DNA from: an uncultured Clostridium sp.
GTDB taxonomy: Bacteria > Bacillota > Clostridia > Clostridiales > Clostridiaceae
Direction of reading: 5' to 3'
Assembly (NCBI RefSeq): GCF_937920395.1
Contig: NZ_CALEVF010000041.1
Coordinates: 1 to 64,000, forward strand
DNA: 64,000 nt
Shown here: piece by piece, positions 55,157 to 63,588 of the stretch
Numbering within the stretch: the first letter of the stretch is position 1
How the letters are laid out: each line of letters opens with the position of its first letter
Made by a program: the position numbers and the translations under genes
Notes under the pieces: model-generated
The model's input: the letters and a program-made list of their open reading frames with translations, nothing else
Told to the model about the DNA's origin: nothing
Databases searched by the model: none

Positions 55157-56590
55157 TTGGGAAAATTGCAAGGTTTCAGAGAATTCAAAAGAGAAACTGC
55201 AAAAAAACGCCCTGTTAAAGATAGAATTAAGGACTCTAAAGAATTATTCATTAAATTCCCAGTTGATAAATTACGTCAACAAGGTGCAAGGTGCATGGAG
55301 TGTGGCGTCCCCTTTTGTAACTGGGGCTGTCCTCTTGGAAACTTAATTCCAGATTGGAATGACATGGTATATAAAAAGAAATGGGAAAAAGCATATGATA
55401 GACTAACGCTTACAAATAATTTTCCAGAATTCACAGGCAGAATTTGCCCTGCTCCTTGTGAAGGTTCATGCACATTAGGTGTTAATAGAGATCCTATCGC
55501 AATAAAGGAAATTGAATTAAATATTATTGAAAAAGCATTTGAAGAAGGATGGACAAACCCACTCGAACCGAGGGTAAGAACTGGTAAAAAAGTTGCTATA
55601 ATTGGTTCTGGTCCATCAGGTCTTGCCGCAGCTGCCGAACTTAATTCAGTAGGACATGATGTAACTGTATTTGAGAGGGACGACGAAATAGGTGGGCTTT
55701 TGCGTTATGGTATACCAGATTTCAAATTAGATAAAAGTATAGTCGAGAGACGTGTTAATTTTATGAAGGAAGAAGGCGTTAATTTTAAAACTAACGTAAA
55801 TGTTGGCGTAGATTATTCTGCAAAAGATCTTTTAGCGCAGTTTGATGCTGTGGCTTTAACCGGTGGAAGTACAATCCCTCGTGATTTGAAGGTCGAAGGA
55901 CGTAATCTTAAAGGTGTACACTTTGCTATGGATTATCTGAAACAACAAAATAAAAGAGTTTCGGGCAAAGAACTAGAAACTACCGAAATAAATGCTAAAG
56001 ACAAAGTAGTACTAGTACTAGGTGGTGGGGATACAGGTTCTGATTGCATAGGCACAGCTATTAGGCAAGGTGCTAAGAGTGTATACCAGTATGAAATTAT
56101 GCCAAAACCTCCTATTGATCGTGATGATTCAATGCCATGGCCAACATATCCTAGAACATTAAAAACTACAACTTCTCATGAAGAAGGTTGTAATCGTGAT
56201 TGGAATGTTACTACAAGAAAATTTACTGGTGAAGGTGGCATTGTCAATACACTTCATGCTTCTAGAGTGGAATGGACACATACTGAAAAAGGGATGCAAA
56301 TGATTGAAATACCAGGATCAGAATTTGAGCTAAAAGTTGACCTAGTTATTTTAGCTATGGGTTTTTTACATCCACAACATGAAGGCTTGCTTACTGATCT
56401 AGGTTTAGATTTTGATATCCGTGGCAATGTAATTGTAGATGATGATTATATGACTAAAACTAAAGGTGTTTTTGCTGCTGGCGACATGAAAAAAGGTCAA
56501 TCATTAGTTGTTTGGGCAATATATGAGGGTCGTTTAGTTACTAAAAATATTGATGAATACTTAATGGGAGAAACTTCATTAAGAGGATAA
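55157..56590 (+). CDS. gltD: Glutamate synthase, small subunit
   Basis: A 477-residue NADPH-dependent beta subunit that passes electrons to GltB. The N-terminal cysteine clusters are CMECGVPFCNWGCPLGN and CPAPCEGSC; FAD binds at IIGSGPSGLAAAAEL and NADPH at VLGGGDTGSDC; GVFAAGDMKKGQSLVVWA is near the end. The frame opens five codons earlier, but those bases form the GGAGGTG ribosome binding site; TTG at 55157 gives the family's normal start (GKLQGFREF) and was chosen. The long palindrome at 56603-56861 follows. Confidence 0.95.
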   Translation: MGKLQGFREFKRETAKKRPVKDRIKDSKELFIKFPVDKLRQQGARCMECGVPFCNWGCPLGNLIPDWNDMVYKKKWEKAYDRLTLTNNFPEFTGRICPAPCEGSCTLGVNRDPIAIKEIELNIIEKAFEEGWTNPLEPRVRTGKKVAIIGSGPSGLAAAAELNSVGHDVTVFERDDEIGGLLRYGIPDFKLDKSIVERRVNFMKEEGVNFKTNVNVGVDYSAKDLLAQFDAVALTGGSTIPRDLKVEGRNLKGVHFAMDYLKQQNKRVSGKELETTEINAKDKVVLVLGGGDTGSDCIGTAIRQGAKSVYQYEIMPKPPIDRDDSMPWPTYPRTLKTTTSHEEGCNRDWNVTTRKFTGEGGIVNTLHASRVEWTHTEKGMQMIEIPGSEFELKVDLVILAMGFLHPQHEGLLTDLGLDFDIRGNVIVDDDYMTKTKGVFAAGDMKKGQSLVVWAIYEGRLVTKNIDEYLMGETSLRG

Positions 56591-56602
56591 AAAACAACTA
56601 AG

Positions 56603-56861
56603 AGTGCGTGGACTATGAAATTTCTCCTGCGTGACTACAAATAAGAGCTTGAAACGTGAAAATCCATCAATTAATTCTAATCTTTTGCCAATATAAATTT
56701 CTCTAGCACTCACATTCGGCTTACAGCCGGTTCGCTAGCCTTCCTTACAGAAGGCTCACGTGAGTTTTATATTGGCAAAAGAAGAATTACTAAATGGATT
56801 TTCAATGTTTCTGCTCTTCTTATTTGGAGTCACTTCCGGAGAAACTTCCTAGGACTGCACT
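56603..56861. repeat. Long imperfect palindrome (branched hairpin element) between gltD and glgB
   Basis: Two arms of about 100 bases pair over most of their length. Paired blocks include TCTTTTGCCAATATAAA (56681-56697) with its exact complement at 56766-56782, TGAAAATCCAT (56657-56667) with 56794-56804, CAAATAAG (56638-56645) with 56819-56826, GTGACT (56631-56636) with 56828-56833 and AGTGC/GCACT at the ends. The centre is closed by CTCAC/GTGAG (56709-56713, 56760-56764) and holds two small hairpins: CGGCT-TAC-AGCCG (56717-56729) and AGCCTTC-6-GAAGGCT (56737-56756). It lies between convergent genes and no coding frame is evident. It could be a mobile MITE-like palindrome, a structured 3' RNA or an elaborate terminator. 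Confidence 0.85.
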
Positions 56862-56868
56862 ATTATTT

Positions 56869-58887
56869 TCACACTTTCTTTAATACTAGCACTGTTCTGC
56901 TTGGTATATTTATTATAATTCCATTATTACCAATTTTTTCTTGCAACGCATTGGAGTGATAAATATAATTAGTATTAATCCTTTTCTGTCCACCAAACAT
57001 AACTTCATCGCTATTAAAAACAACCTTATAATCACCATTTTCAGAAGTCGGAAGCTCATACCTTGGGAAAGAACAAGACGGATTAAAATTAAATAGAAAT
57101 ATGAGTCCTGCCTTTCTGAAAGCAAGCAGTTTAAGTTTCTCATCAGTCCAAAGATTTTGTAGATCAGTGGCACTTAAAACATTATAATGTTTTATAAATT
57201 TTATCATATCTCTATCAAAATTAGATAAATACTCATACTTAAGATCCTTGTTTTCCATCAGACTCCATTGCCTTCTTGCATATTTATAGCTCCAATTATT
57301 GCCTTCTCTTGGGAAATCAATCCATTCCGGATGACCAAACTCATTGCCCATAAAATTCAAATATCCTTCTCCACCTAAAGTTATAGTGAAAAATTTAATA
57401 AGCTTATCCAGTTCCATTGCTCGATTTATTATTAAATTATCATCATCTTTGAGCATATGTGAATACATTTCCTTACCGGCGAGCCTAAACATTATTGTTT
57501 TATCACCTACAAGGGCCTGATCATGTGATTCAGAATAACCTATATTTTTCTCCATAGGCCTCCTACTAGTTAATTCATGCCATAATTGATTCATACTCCA
57601 TTTTTCATCAGGTAACTCTTTTAATATTTTCACCCAAAGATCAGGTACCCCCATAGATAAGCGATAATCAAAACCTATACCACCAAAACTTACTGGTATA
57701 CACATTCCAGGCATACCACTCATATCCTCAGCTATTGTTACTGCTGTAGGATTAATTTCACGAATTAGATCATTTGCAAATTGAAGATAAGTAATTGCTT
57801 CTATATCAGTCTCCATACTAAAATATTTACTGTAGTCTGTAAATGCTACGCCTAATCCTTGGTGATGGTATAGCATCGATGACACACCATCAAATCTATA
57901 ACCATCAAAATGGTATTCAGTAAGCCAAAACTTAATATTAGATAAAAGAAAATGAATAACCTCCGGTTTTCCATAATTAAATAGTTTTGTACCCCAAGCT
58001 GGATGATTTCCTTTAATACCAGCATGGAAAAATTGATAATCAGTTCCGTCGAACTCATTAATACCCTCAGCTATATTCTTAATTGAATGAGAATGTACTA
58101 AATCAAGTAAAACTGCAATTCCCATTTTATGAGCCGTATTAATCAAGGTTTTTAAATCCTCTGGAGTACCAAACCATGAAGAAACTGCATAAAAATTAGA
58201 TACTTGATAACCGAATGAAGCATAATAAGGATGTTGCATAATTGCCATAAGTTGCAATGTATTATAACCCTCAGCCTTTATCCTTGGAAGCATATTTTCT
58301 GTAAACTCATTAAAAGTACCAATGCCCTCTTTTTCCTGTGCCATCCCAACATGAGCCTCATATATAAATAATGATTTCTCACTTTTAATATGGAAATCGC
58401 TATCCTGCCAAATGAAATCATTATCGGGCTGCCAAATTTGGCCTACAAAATCATGAGTAATAGGGTCTTGAACTGTCCGCTTAATATAAAGTGGAATTCT
58501 ATCTCTTGATTTCCCATTAGCCTCTACTCTTACCTTAACAAAAGACATATGTTTAAGAGCTCGCGATCCTTTCAAGAAAATTTCCCAATTTCCATTTTCT
58601 TTTTTTTGCATTGGATGTGTGTGTGGATCCCAATAATTAAAGTCACCAATCAAATAAAGAGCATCAGCATTAGGCGCCCATTCTCTATAAATCCATCCAT
58701 CCTTCATTAAATGAAAGCCATAATATAATTCACCATTTGCAAAAGAATTAAAACTTTGTTTATACCCTAGCAATTTTTTCTTAGAAGATGAATATGCGTT
58801 CATTCTAAGTTTAATATCGCTTTCATACGGTTTAAGGTATGGATCGATATCCATTATTTTAATGTGTTCATTTTTGTTATCCTCCAT
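56869..58887 (-). CDS. glgB: 1,4-alpha-glucan branching enzyme, eukaryote-type (GH13_8-like)
   Basis: A 672-residue glycogen branching enzyme. After a CBM48-like N-terminal domain (~50-150: YREWAPNADALYLIGDFNYWDP) comes the GH13 barrel with nucleophile Asp333 (DGYRFDGVSSM), acid/base Glu387 (TIAEDMSGMP) and Asp456 (YSESHDQALVGDK). The blocks MDIDPYLKPYESD, RIKAEGYNTLQLMAIMQHPYYASFGY and SSMLYHHQGLG resemble animal, fungal and plant branching enzymes (GH13_8) much more than the usual bacterial GlgB (GH13_9). No other glycogen gene is adjacent. Transcription is convergent with gltD. Confidence 0.92.
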   Translation of the reverse strand: MEDNKNEHIKIMDIDPYLKPYESDIKLRMNAYSSSKKKLLGYKQSFNSFANGELYYGFHLMKDGWIYREWAPNADALYLIGDFNYWDPHTHPMQKKENGNWEIFLKGSRALKHMSFVKVRVEANGKSRDRIPLYIKRTVQDPITHDFVGQIWQPDNDFIWQDSDFHIKSEKSLFIYEAHVGMAQEKEGIGTFNEFTENMLPRIKAEGYNTLQLMAIMQHPYYASFGYQVSNFYAVSSWFGTPEDLKTLINTAHKMGIAVLLDLVHSHSIKNIAEGINEFDGTDYQFFHAGIKGNHPAWGTKLFNYGKPEVIHFLLSNIKFWLTEYHFDGYRFDGVSSMLYHHQGLGVAFTDYSKYFSMETDIEAITYLQFANDLIREINPTAVTIAEDMSGMPGMCIPVSFGGIGFDYRLSMGVPDLWVKILKELPDEKWSMNQLWHELTSRRPMEKNIGYSESHDQALVGDKTIMFRLAGKEMYSHMLKDDDNLIINRAMELDKLIKFFTITLGGEGYLNFMGNEFGHPEWIDFPREGNNWSYKYARRQWSLMENKDLKYEYLSNFDRDMIKFIKHYNVLSATDLQNLWTDEKLKLLAFRKAGLIFLFNFNPSCSFPRYELPTSENGDYKVVFNSDEVMFGGQKRINTNYIYHSNALQEKIGNNGIIINIPSRTVLVLKKV

Positions 58888-59010
58888 AAAAAAATCACTT
58901 CCTATTCATAGTTTTTTATATACAAAATATATTATACCTAATATATTAAATTCGACTAAATATTGTAAAATCCTTTGTTTTTTAAAAAATAAATAGGATA
59001 ACTTAAAAAA

Positions 59011-59046
59011 AGCAGCATTACATGATATAACATCATGTAAGCTGCT
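59011..59046 (-). terminator. Terminator of the sulfur-carrier operon
   Basis: AGCAGCATTACATGAT pairs with ATCATGTAAGCTGCT (one bulged base) around a 5-base loop. On the minus strand seven T residues follow. It lies just after the metY-like stop. Confidence 0.93.
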
Positions 59047-59057
59047 ATTTATAACTA

Positions 59058-60002
59058 TTATTTAATGGAACTCATAGCTCCCTCAATATCACCTAATATG
59101 TCTTCAATATCTTCAATTCCAACAGAAAGTCTAAGCAAATCATCGTAAACTCCCATTTGCTCCTTTTCATCAAAAGTGTTACTGGCACATATTGTTGAAG
59201 CAGGATGAATAATTAATGTTTTAGTGTCTCCAATATTCGTAATGTTTAATATCATTTTCAAGTTATTAATAAACTTAAAAGCATTCTCTTTACTTCCAAG
59301 TCTGAAAGTTAAAACCCCACTAGCTCCATTCTTATAATATTTTTGAGCAATATTATAATATTTAGAACTTGGAAGACTTGGATAATTTACTGATGTTACC
59401 TTACTATTACTACTTAAAAATTCAGCAACTGCTAATGTATTTGTGTTATGTTCTCTCATTCTAAGTGCTAATGTTTCAATTCCAGTTAGATTTAAGAAAG
59501 CATTAAAGGGTGCAAGTGATGCTCCGATATCTTTTCCTACAGTATTCCTAAGTTTGGCAGTGTACGCCATTTTTCCGAATTTTTTATAGTATTCACTAAA
59601 ATTCTTATACTTAATATCTTTATATTTACTGCTTCCTCCATCCACTATAATTCCACCAATAGAATTTGAGGTTCCATTTATATATTTAGAAGTTGAATGT
59701 ATAACAATATCTGCCCCATATTCAATTGGTCTTATAATAAATGGGGTTGTTATCGTAGAATCTACAATAAAAATAATATTATGTTTATTGCAAACCTTAG
59801 CTACTTCCTCTATATCGAGTACGTCAAGTTTTGGATTACCTAATGTTTCTCCAAATACTATCTTTGTATTCAGATTTATAACCTTTTCTAACTTTTCTGC
59901 CGCATTATGAGCAAACGCATTTGATAAATGCAAAGGTGTATTAGTTGCTCCTGTTTCATCTGTTTTTAGATTCCCATGTATCAATTTAGTGTTAAATTTC
60001 AT
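59058..60002 (-). CDS. MetY-like O-acetylhomoserine sulfhydrylase with large internal deletion
   Basis: A 314-residue PLP protein related to O-acetylhomoserine sulfhydrylase (MetY, usually about 420-430 residues). The N-terminal substrate block (NTPLHLSNAFAHNAAEKL) runs directly into NTKIVFGETLGNPKLDVLDIE. About 110 residues normally between them are missing, including the GNIYSRI-NPT and SGQAA segments that bind PLP phosphate and the stacking Tyr. PLP Lys (HSTSKYI, near residue 108), the pyridine-binding Asp (IVDSTITTP) and the C-terminal LRLSVGIEDIEDIL Arg remain. The frame is open with no stop. The ATG at 60002 follows AGAGGTG. Last gene of the sulfur-carrier operon; activity as the terminal enzyme is doubtful. 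Confidence 0.82.
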   Translation of the reverse strand: MKFNTKLIHGNLKTDETGATNTPLHLSNAFAHNAAEKLEKVINLNTKIVFGETLGNPKLDVLDIEEVAKVCNKHNIIFIVDSTITTPFIIRPIEYGADIVIHSTSKYINGTSNSIGGIIVDGGSSKYKDIKYKNFSEYYKKFGKMAYTAKLRNTVGKDIGASLAPFNAFLNLTGIETLALRMREHNTNTLAVAEFLSSNSKVTSVNYPSLPSSKYYNIAQKYYKNGASGVLTFRLGSKENAFKFINNLKMILNITNIGDTKTLIIHPASTICASNTFDEKEQMGVYDDLLRLSVGIEDIEDILGDIEGAMSSIK

Positions 60003-60018
60003 ATTTACACCTCTGAGT

Positions 60019-62319
60019 TTATTTTTTTTCAACTACTAGTAAATTGTAACCTTCGAAATTATTGTCAATCAATATTATCTTGTTACCTTCTTTTGAAACA
60101 CTCAAAGGAACATTTTTTATAGGATCACCATCATCTAAATAAAAGCCTCTTTTTTCACCAGACTTTATTTTAGAAAGTTGAATTTTAACTTTTACAAAAT
60201 TCATTGGACATGTAACTCCTCTAAAATCAATAACTTCATATTCTTTACTTATAGGCGATTCCTCTAACACATTAATCGATACTTCCTTTGGAAGTGTTAT
60301 TTCTAATTGTCCATTTAATGATCCATACATTTCTTTTACTTTGTTATAAAGGTATTCAATTTGCTCTGCTTTATTTGTTATATCCATGATATCGCAAAGT
60401 TTGTAATCAAGAAGTGTATCGAAAAGTTCCACAACAGATTTATTAACATAACCTGTTTCAACAAAATTTATATTAAATTGTTTGAATATTTCTTTATCCT
60501 TTGCTGTATCTATGCCCTTTAATACTAAAAGAGTTCTCGCAGATGACACTGTAGCATCGTACAAATCCTGTGATTCTTTGCTGGATTTATACTTTAAAAG
60601 AGAACTCCGCGCATTTGATAAATCAAGTTTTATAACGTCAAAGACTCCTGTACTACATTCACCAGGTCCCCGTCCTTCAATAGAGAATTTCTCACTTGAT
60701 CCTAAGTCATAATAAAGATCAGGGTTTTCTTTAAATGTTTCCATAGCTCCATATTTATTAGTTAACTCTCTTACATCTTTATCAGTATTATTTAAAAATT
60801 CTTCAAAAGACTCATAACCAGATGTTTTTTTAAGTTTAGCAAGCTCTAAAAGGTACATAGGTATCTTCTTTGCAGGAACATCCCCATATACTTCTCCAAT
60901 TTTAGCAAGGCCATGCCCAACACTACCACCAAATGATACAGTATACGTAGGCATTAGACCATCTTCTGTTCGTTTTGCTCTTCCACTTAAACCTATTTTG
61001 CCTATTTGATGACGACCACAGGAATTAGGACATCCCGATATAAAGATTCTAGGAAGTGATCCTTTAATCTCATCAGTATTATCACTAAATTCTTCCTTTA
61101 TAGCTTGTAATAAGTTTTGTGATAAACAAAGTCCTAATTGACAAGTTGATGCACCAACGCAAGTTACTGAATTATATATGTTAAAATTTGATGAAAAAGG
61201 TGCTATTATTTTTAATAATGTTTTTGCATCAATGTCTTTCAAATCTCTTACAAAAAAGCTTTGAGTATTTGCAAGTCTTATAGATATTTCATAATCCAAT
61301 TTACTAACAAAGTCTAACATTTTTTGAAGGTTTACCGCTTCTAAATTCCCACCTTGAGGATGTACGTAAACAGAGTTATAGCCAATTTGTTTTTGTTGGA
61401 ATAGAACACTTTCATACATCTTATTAATTTCAGAACTTTCAGCAATTTGCTCATATTTATCAATTATGATATCATCTATTATTAAATCAAGATTTATATC
61501 ATCTTTTATTCTTATTAGTTCTTCATTAAGCCTTAGTTTGAATTTTTCTTCACCTAGTCTTTCAACAATATACCTTATTCTTGCTTTATGCTTATTGCTT
61601 CTATCCCCTTCTTTTTCAAAGAGTTCCTTCATAGCCTGGACATAATATAAAACATCTTTTGCACTAATAAACTCCTCTAGCTTTAGTGATACCTTCGGAT
61701 TTCCTCCAAAACCACCACCACCGTAAACCTCAAAACCTTTATTTCCATCAACTATCCTTGCGATAAATCCTAAATCAGATATTGTAGCATTTCCAGTGTC
61801 GAAAAGACTGTTTGAAAAACCAATTTTATATTTCCTTGGGAGATTCATAGTAGTAGGGTCTTTAAGCAAATAATTAGTAACCTCACTCATATAACTAGTT
61901 ACGTCAAATACGTCATTAATAGACACTCCTGAAAGAGGAGAACACTCAACATTTCTTACTGTATTACCACCAGTTCCTTTAGTAATTATCCCCACTTCTA
62001 TAAGGTCCTTCATAATACTATAGACATCTGTAAGCTCAACACTTTGAAACTGAATATCCTGCCTAGAAGTAAAACGCAATAACCCTTTTGCATATTTTTT
62101 TGAGATATCACTAATTTTCTTAAATTGCTCTAACGTAATTACTCCACCAGGTATTCTAGTCCTTACCATATAAAAATCTGGAGTTCTTTGCTCATAAACT
62201 CCCATAGAAACTCTAAATGCTTTAAATCTAGTAGGATCAAGGTTACCCGCCATATATAAATCTGCTTTTTCTTTGAAATATTCGATAACCTTATAACTTT
62301 CTTCAGTAATATTAATCAT
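60019..62319 (-). CDS. Siroheme sulfite reductase fused to a TusA-like domain
   Basis: A 766-residue protein. Residues 1-~540 form a nitrite/sulfite reductase: two ferredoxin-like halves, RFTSRQDIQFQSVEL near 83, and the siroheme-[4Fe-4S] cysteines in CVGASTC (Cys-x5-Cys, near 386) and GCPNSCGRHQ (Cys-x3-Cys, near 431). A helical linker (~560-680) follows. The last ~75 residues are a TusA/SirA-type sulfur-carrier domain with DFRGVTCPMNFVKVK, Cys near 703. It should reduce sulfite to sulfide, and the TusA domain may hold or pass the sulfur. In the homologous Wolinella operon a sulfite reductase supplies sulfide to HcyS. Confidence 0.9.
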   Translation of the reverse strand: MINITEESYKVIEYFKEKADLYMAGNLDPTRFKAFRVSMGVYEQRTPDFYMVRTRIPGGVITLEQFKKISDISKKYAKGLLRFTSRQDIQFQSVELTDVYSIMKDLIEVGIITKGTGGNTVRNVECSPLSGVSINDVFDVTSYMSEVTNYLLKDPTTMNLPRKYKIGFSNSLFDTGNATISDLGFIARIVDGNKGFEVYGGGGFGGNPKVSLKLEEFISAKDVLYYVQAMKELFEKEGDRSNKHKARIRYIVERLGEEKFKLRLNEELIRIKDDINLDLIIDDIIIDKYEQIAESSEINKMYESVLFQQKQIGYNSVYVHPQGGNLEAVNLQKMLDFVSKLDYEISIRLANTQSFFVRDLKDIDAKTLLKIIAPFSSNFNIYNSVTCVGASTCQLGLCLSQNLLQAIKEEFSDNTDEIKGSLPRIFISGCPNSCGRHQIGKIGLSGRAKRTEDGLMPTYTVSFGGSVGHGLAKIGEVYGDVPAKKIPMYLLELAKLKKTSGYESFEEFLNNTDKDVRELTNKYGAMETFKENPDLYYDLGSSEKFSIEGRGPGECSTGVFDVIKLDLSNARSSLLKYKSSKESQDLYDATVSSARTLLVLKGIDTAKDKEIFKQFNINFVETGYVNKSVVELFDTLLDYKLCDIMDITNKAEQIEYLYNKVKEMYGSLNGQLEITLPKEVSINVLEESPISKEYEVIDFRGVTCPMNFVKVKIQLSKIKSGEKRGFYLDDGDPIKNVPLSVSKEGNKIILIDNNFEGYNLLVVEKK

Positions 62320-62344
62320 CCCAAATCACTTCCCTTTGCATAAA

Positions 62345-62752
62345 TTAAATAATTTTGTATTCTAGTTTAAGAACACCATTTTTGTTTATCTTAAATAAGT
62401 TAAATACTGGTTCTTCTTTTTCTAATGATAAAATACCATATATTATTTTTGGATCATATGCTAGTCTTATATCTTCCTCCGATGGCCTTGAGGGAGTATA
62501 TGGATGGGAATGATAATTTCCAATGAACAACATATCATTACCTCTTATTATTTTTATTGTATTAAACTGCTCTTTAGGATCCATTGAAAAATGCTCACTA
62601 CTTTTATCTAAATTTGTAAGTGGATATGATTTTTTCACATTAATTATATCTTCGCTTTTGCTTCCTGATAAAAAACCACAACATTCATTAGGAAATTCCT
62701 TTTTTGCCTGATTTACAATTCTATCTATCTCTAATTTATTAATATATATCAT
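62345..62752 (-). CDS. hcyD: JAMM/MPN metalloprotease for sulfur-carrier processing (HcyD-like)
   Basis: A 135-residue JAMM-family zinc peptidase. The signature is complete: Glu in EFPNECCGFLSG near residue 21, then NYHSHPYTPSRPSEEDIRLA giving His-x-His-x10-Asp near residues 80-93. In sulfur-carrier operons such proteases remove residues after the carrier's Gly-Gly so that the E1-like enzyme can activate it. A GTG nine bases upstream overlaps the preceding stop (GTGA) and is an alternative start; GGGTGAT favours the ATG at 62752. Neighbours on both sides belong to the same pathway. Confidence 0.88.
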   Translation of the reverse strand: MIYINKLEIDRIVNQAKKEFPNECCGFLSGSKSEDIINVKKSYPLTNLDKSSEHFSMDPKEQFNTIKIIRGNDMLFIGNYHSHPYTPSRPSEEDIRLAYDPKIIYGILSLEKEEPVFNLFKINKNGVLKLEYKII

Positions 62753-62757
62753 ATTAA

Positions 62758-63588
62758 TCACCCATTCAACTTTCCTGTTTTTAAATCACATGATGGATTT
62801 GCGTAGTCTATTAAAGTTGTTATAGTAGGATGTTCTCCACAAACTCCACATCGTTTATTATGATTTATTTTTATTTTCTTAAATTCCATCTTTAGTCCAT
62901 CATAAGTTAGTAAATACCCAGCGAGAGTTTGTCCAAGTCCAAGTATATATTTAATAGCTTCAGTTGCTTGGAGTGTTCCAACAACTCCACCCATTACTCC
63001 TAGAACGCCAGCTTCTCTACATGTAGGCACCATTCCCTCTGGTGGTGGTGTTTGAAAAATGCATCTATAACAAGGTGTATTGTTATCTGGAATATAAGTA
63101 GTAAGTTGTCCATGAAATCTTATTATCCCAGCATGAGAAAATGGTTTTTTAGCAAGTACACAGGCATCATTTATTAAAAATTTTGCAGCAAAATTATCTG
63201 TTCCATCTATTATGAAATCATAATCCTGATCTTTTATAATATTTAAAATGTTTACAGATGTAGCAAATTCATTATACGTAATGACATTTACATCTGGATT
63301 AAGTTCATTTATTGTTTCTTTTCCAGATTCTACTTTAAGCTGACCCACATTCTTAGTTTGATGTATAATTTGCCTTTGAAGATTTGATAAATCCACAACA
63401 TCACCATCTACAAGGCCTATTGTGCCTATTCCAGCTGCTGCTAAATACATAGCCGCTGGTGCTCCAAGGCCTCCTGTTCCAATAATAAGAACCTTTGAAT
63501 TCAGTAATTTTTCTTGTCCTTCAACTCCAACCTCAGACAATAATATATGCCTTGAATACCTTTCTATCTGCTCCTCACTAAATTCCAA
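62758..63588 (-). CDS. hcyF: E1-like ThiF/MoeB family sulfur-carrier adenylyltransferase (HcyF-like)
   Basis: A 276-residue E1-like enzyme that adenylates the C-terminus of the sulfur carrier. It has RYSRHILLSEVGVEGQEKL near the start, the ATP site GTGGLGAPAAMYLAAAG (near residues 39-55), DLSNLQRQIIHQ near 67, zinc-binding CYRC and CGVC pairs and the PPPEGMVPTCREAGVLG loop with the catalytic-type Cys. A GTG nine bases earlier lies inside GGGAGGTGG itself; TTG at 63588, eight bases after GGAGG, is the better start. It overlaps the end of the carrier gene by 11 bases. Confidence 0.9.
   Translation of the reverse strand: MEFSEEQIERYSRHILLSEVGVEGQEKLLNSKVLIIGTGGLGAPAAMYLAAAGIGTIGLVDGDVVDLSNLQRQIIHQTKNVGQLKVESGKETINELNPDVNVITYNEFATSVNILNIIKDQDYDFIIDGTDNFAAKFLINDACVLAKKPFSHAGIIRFHGQLTTYIPDNNTPCYRCIFQTPPPEGMVPTCREAGVLGVMGGVVGTLQATEAIKYILGLGQTLAGYLLTYDGLKMEFKKIKINHNKRCGVCGEHPTITTLIDYANPSCDLKTGKLNG

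Noticed and set aside
56603..56861. CRISPR-like or IS interpretation of the long palindrome
   Set aside because: There are no regularly spaced direct repeats, no transposase frame and no target-site duplication that I could identify.
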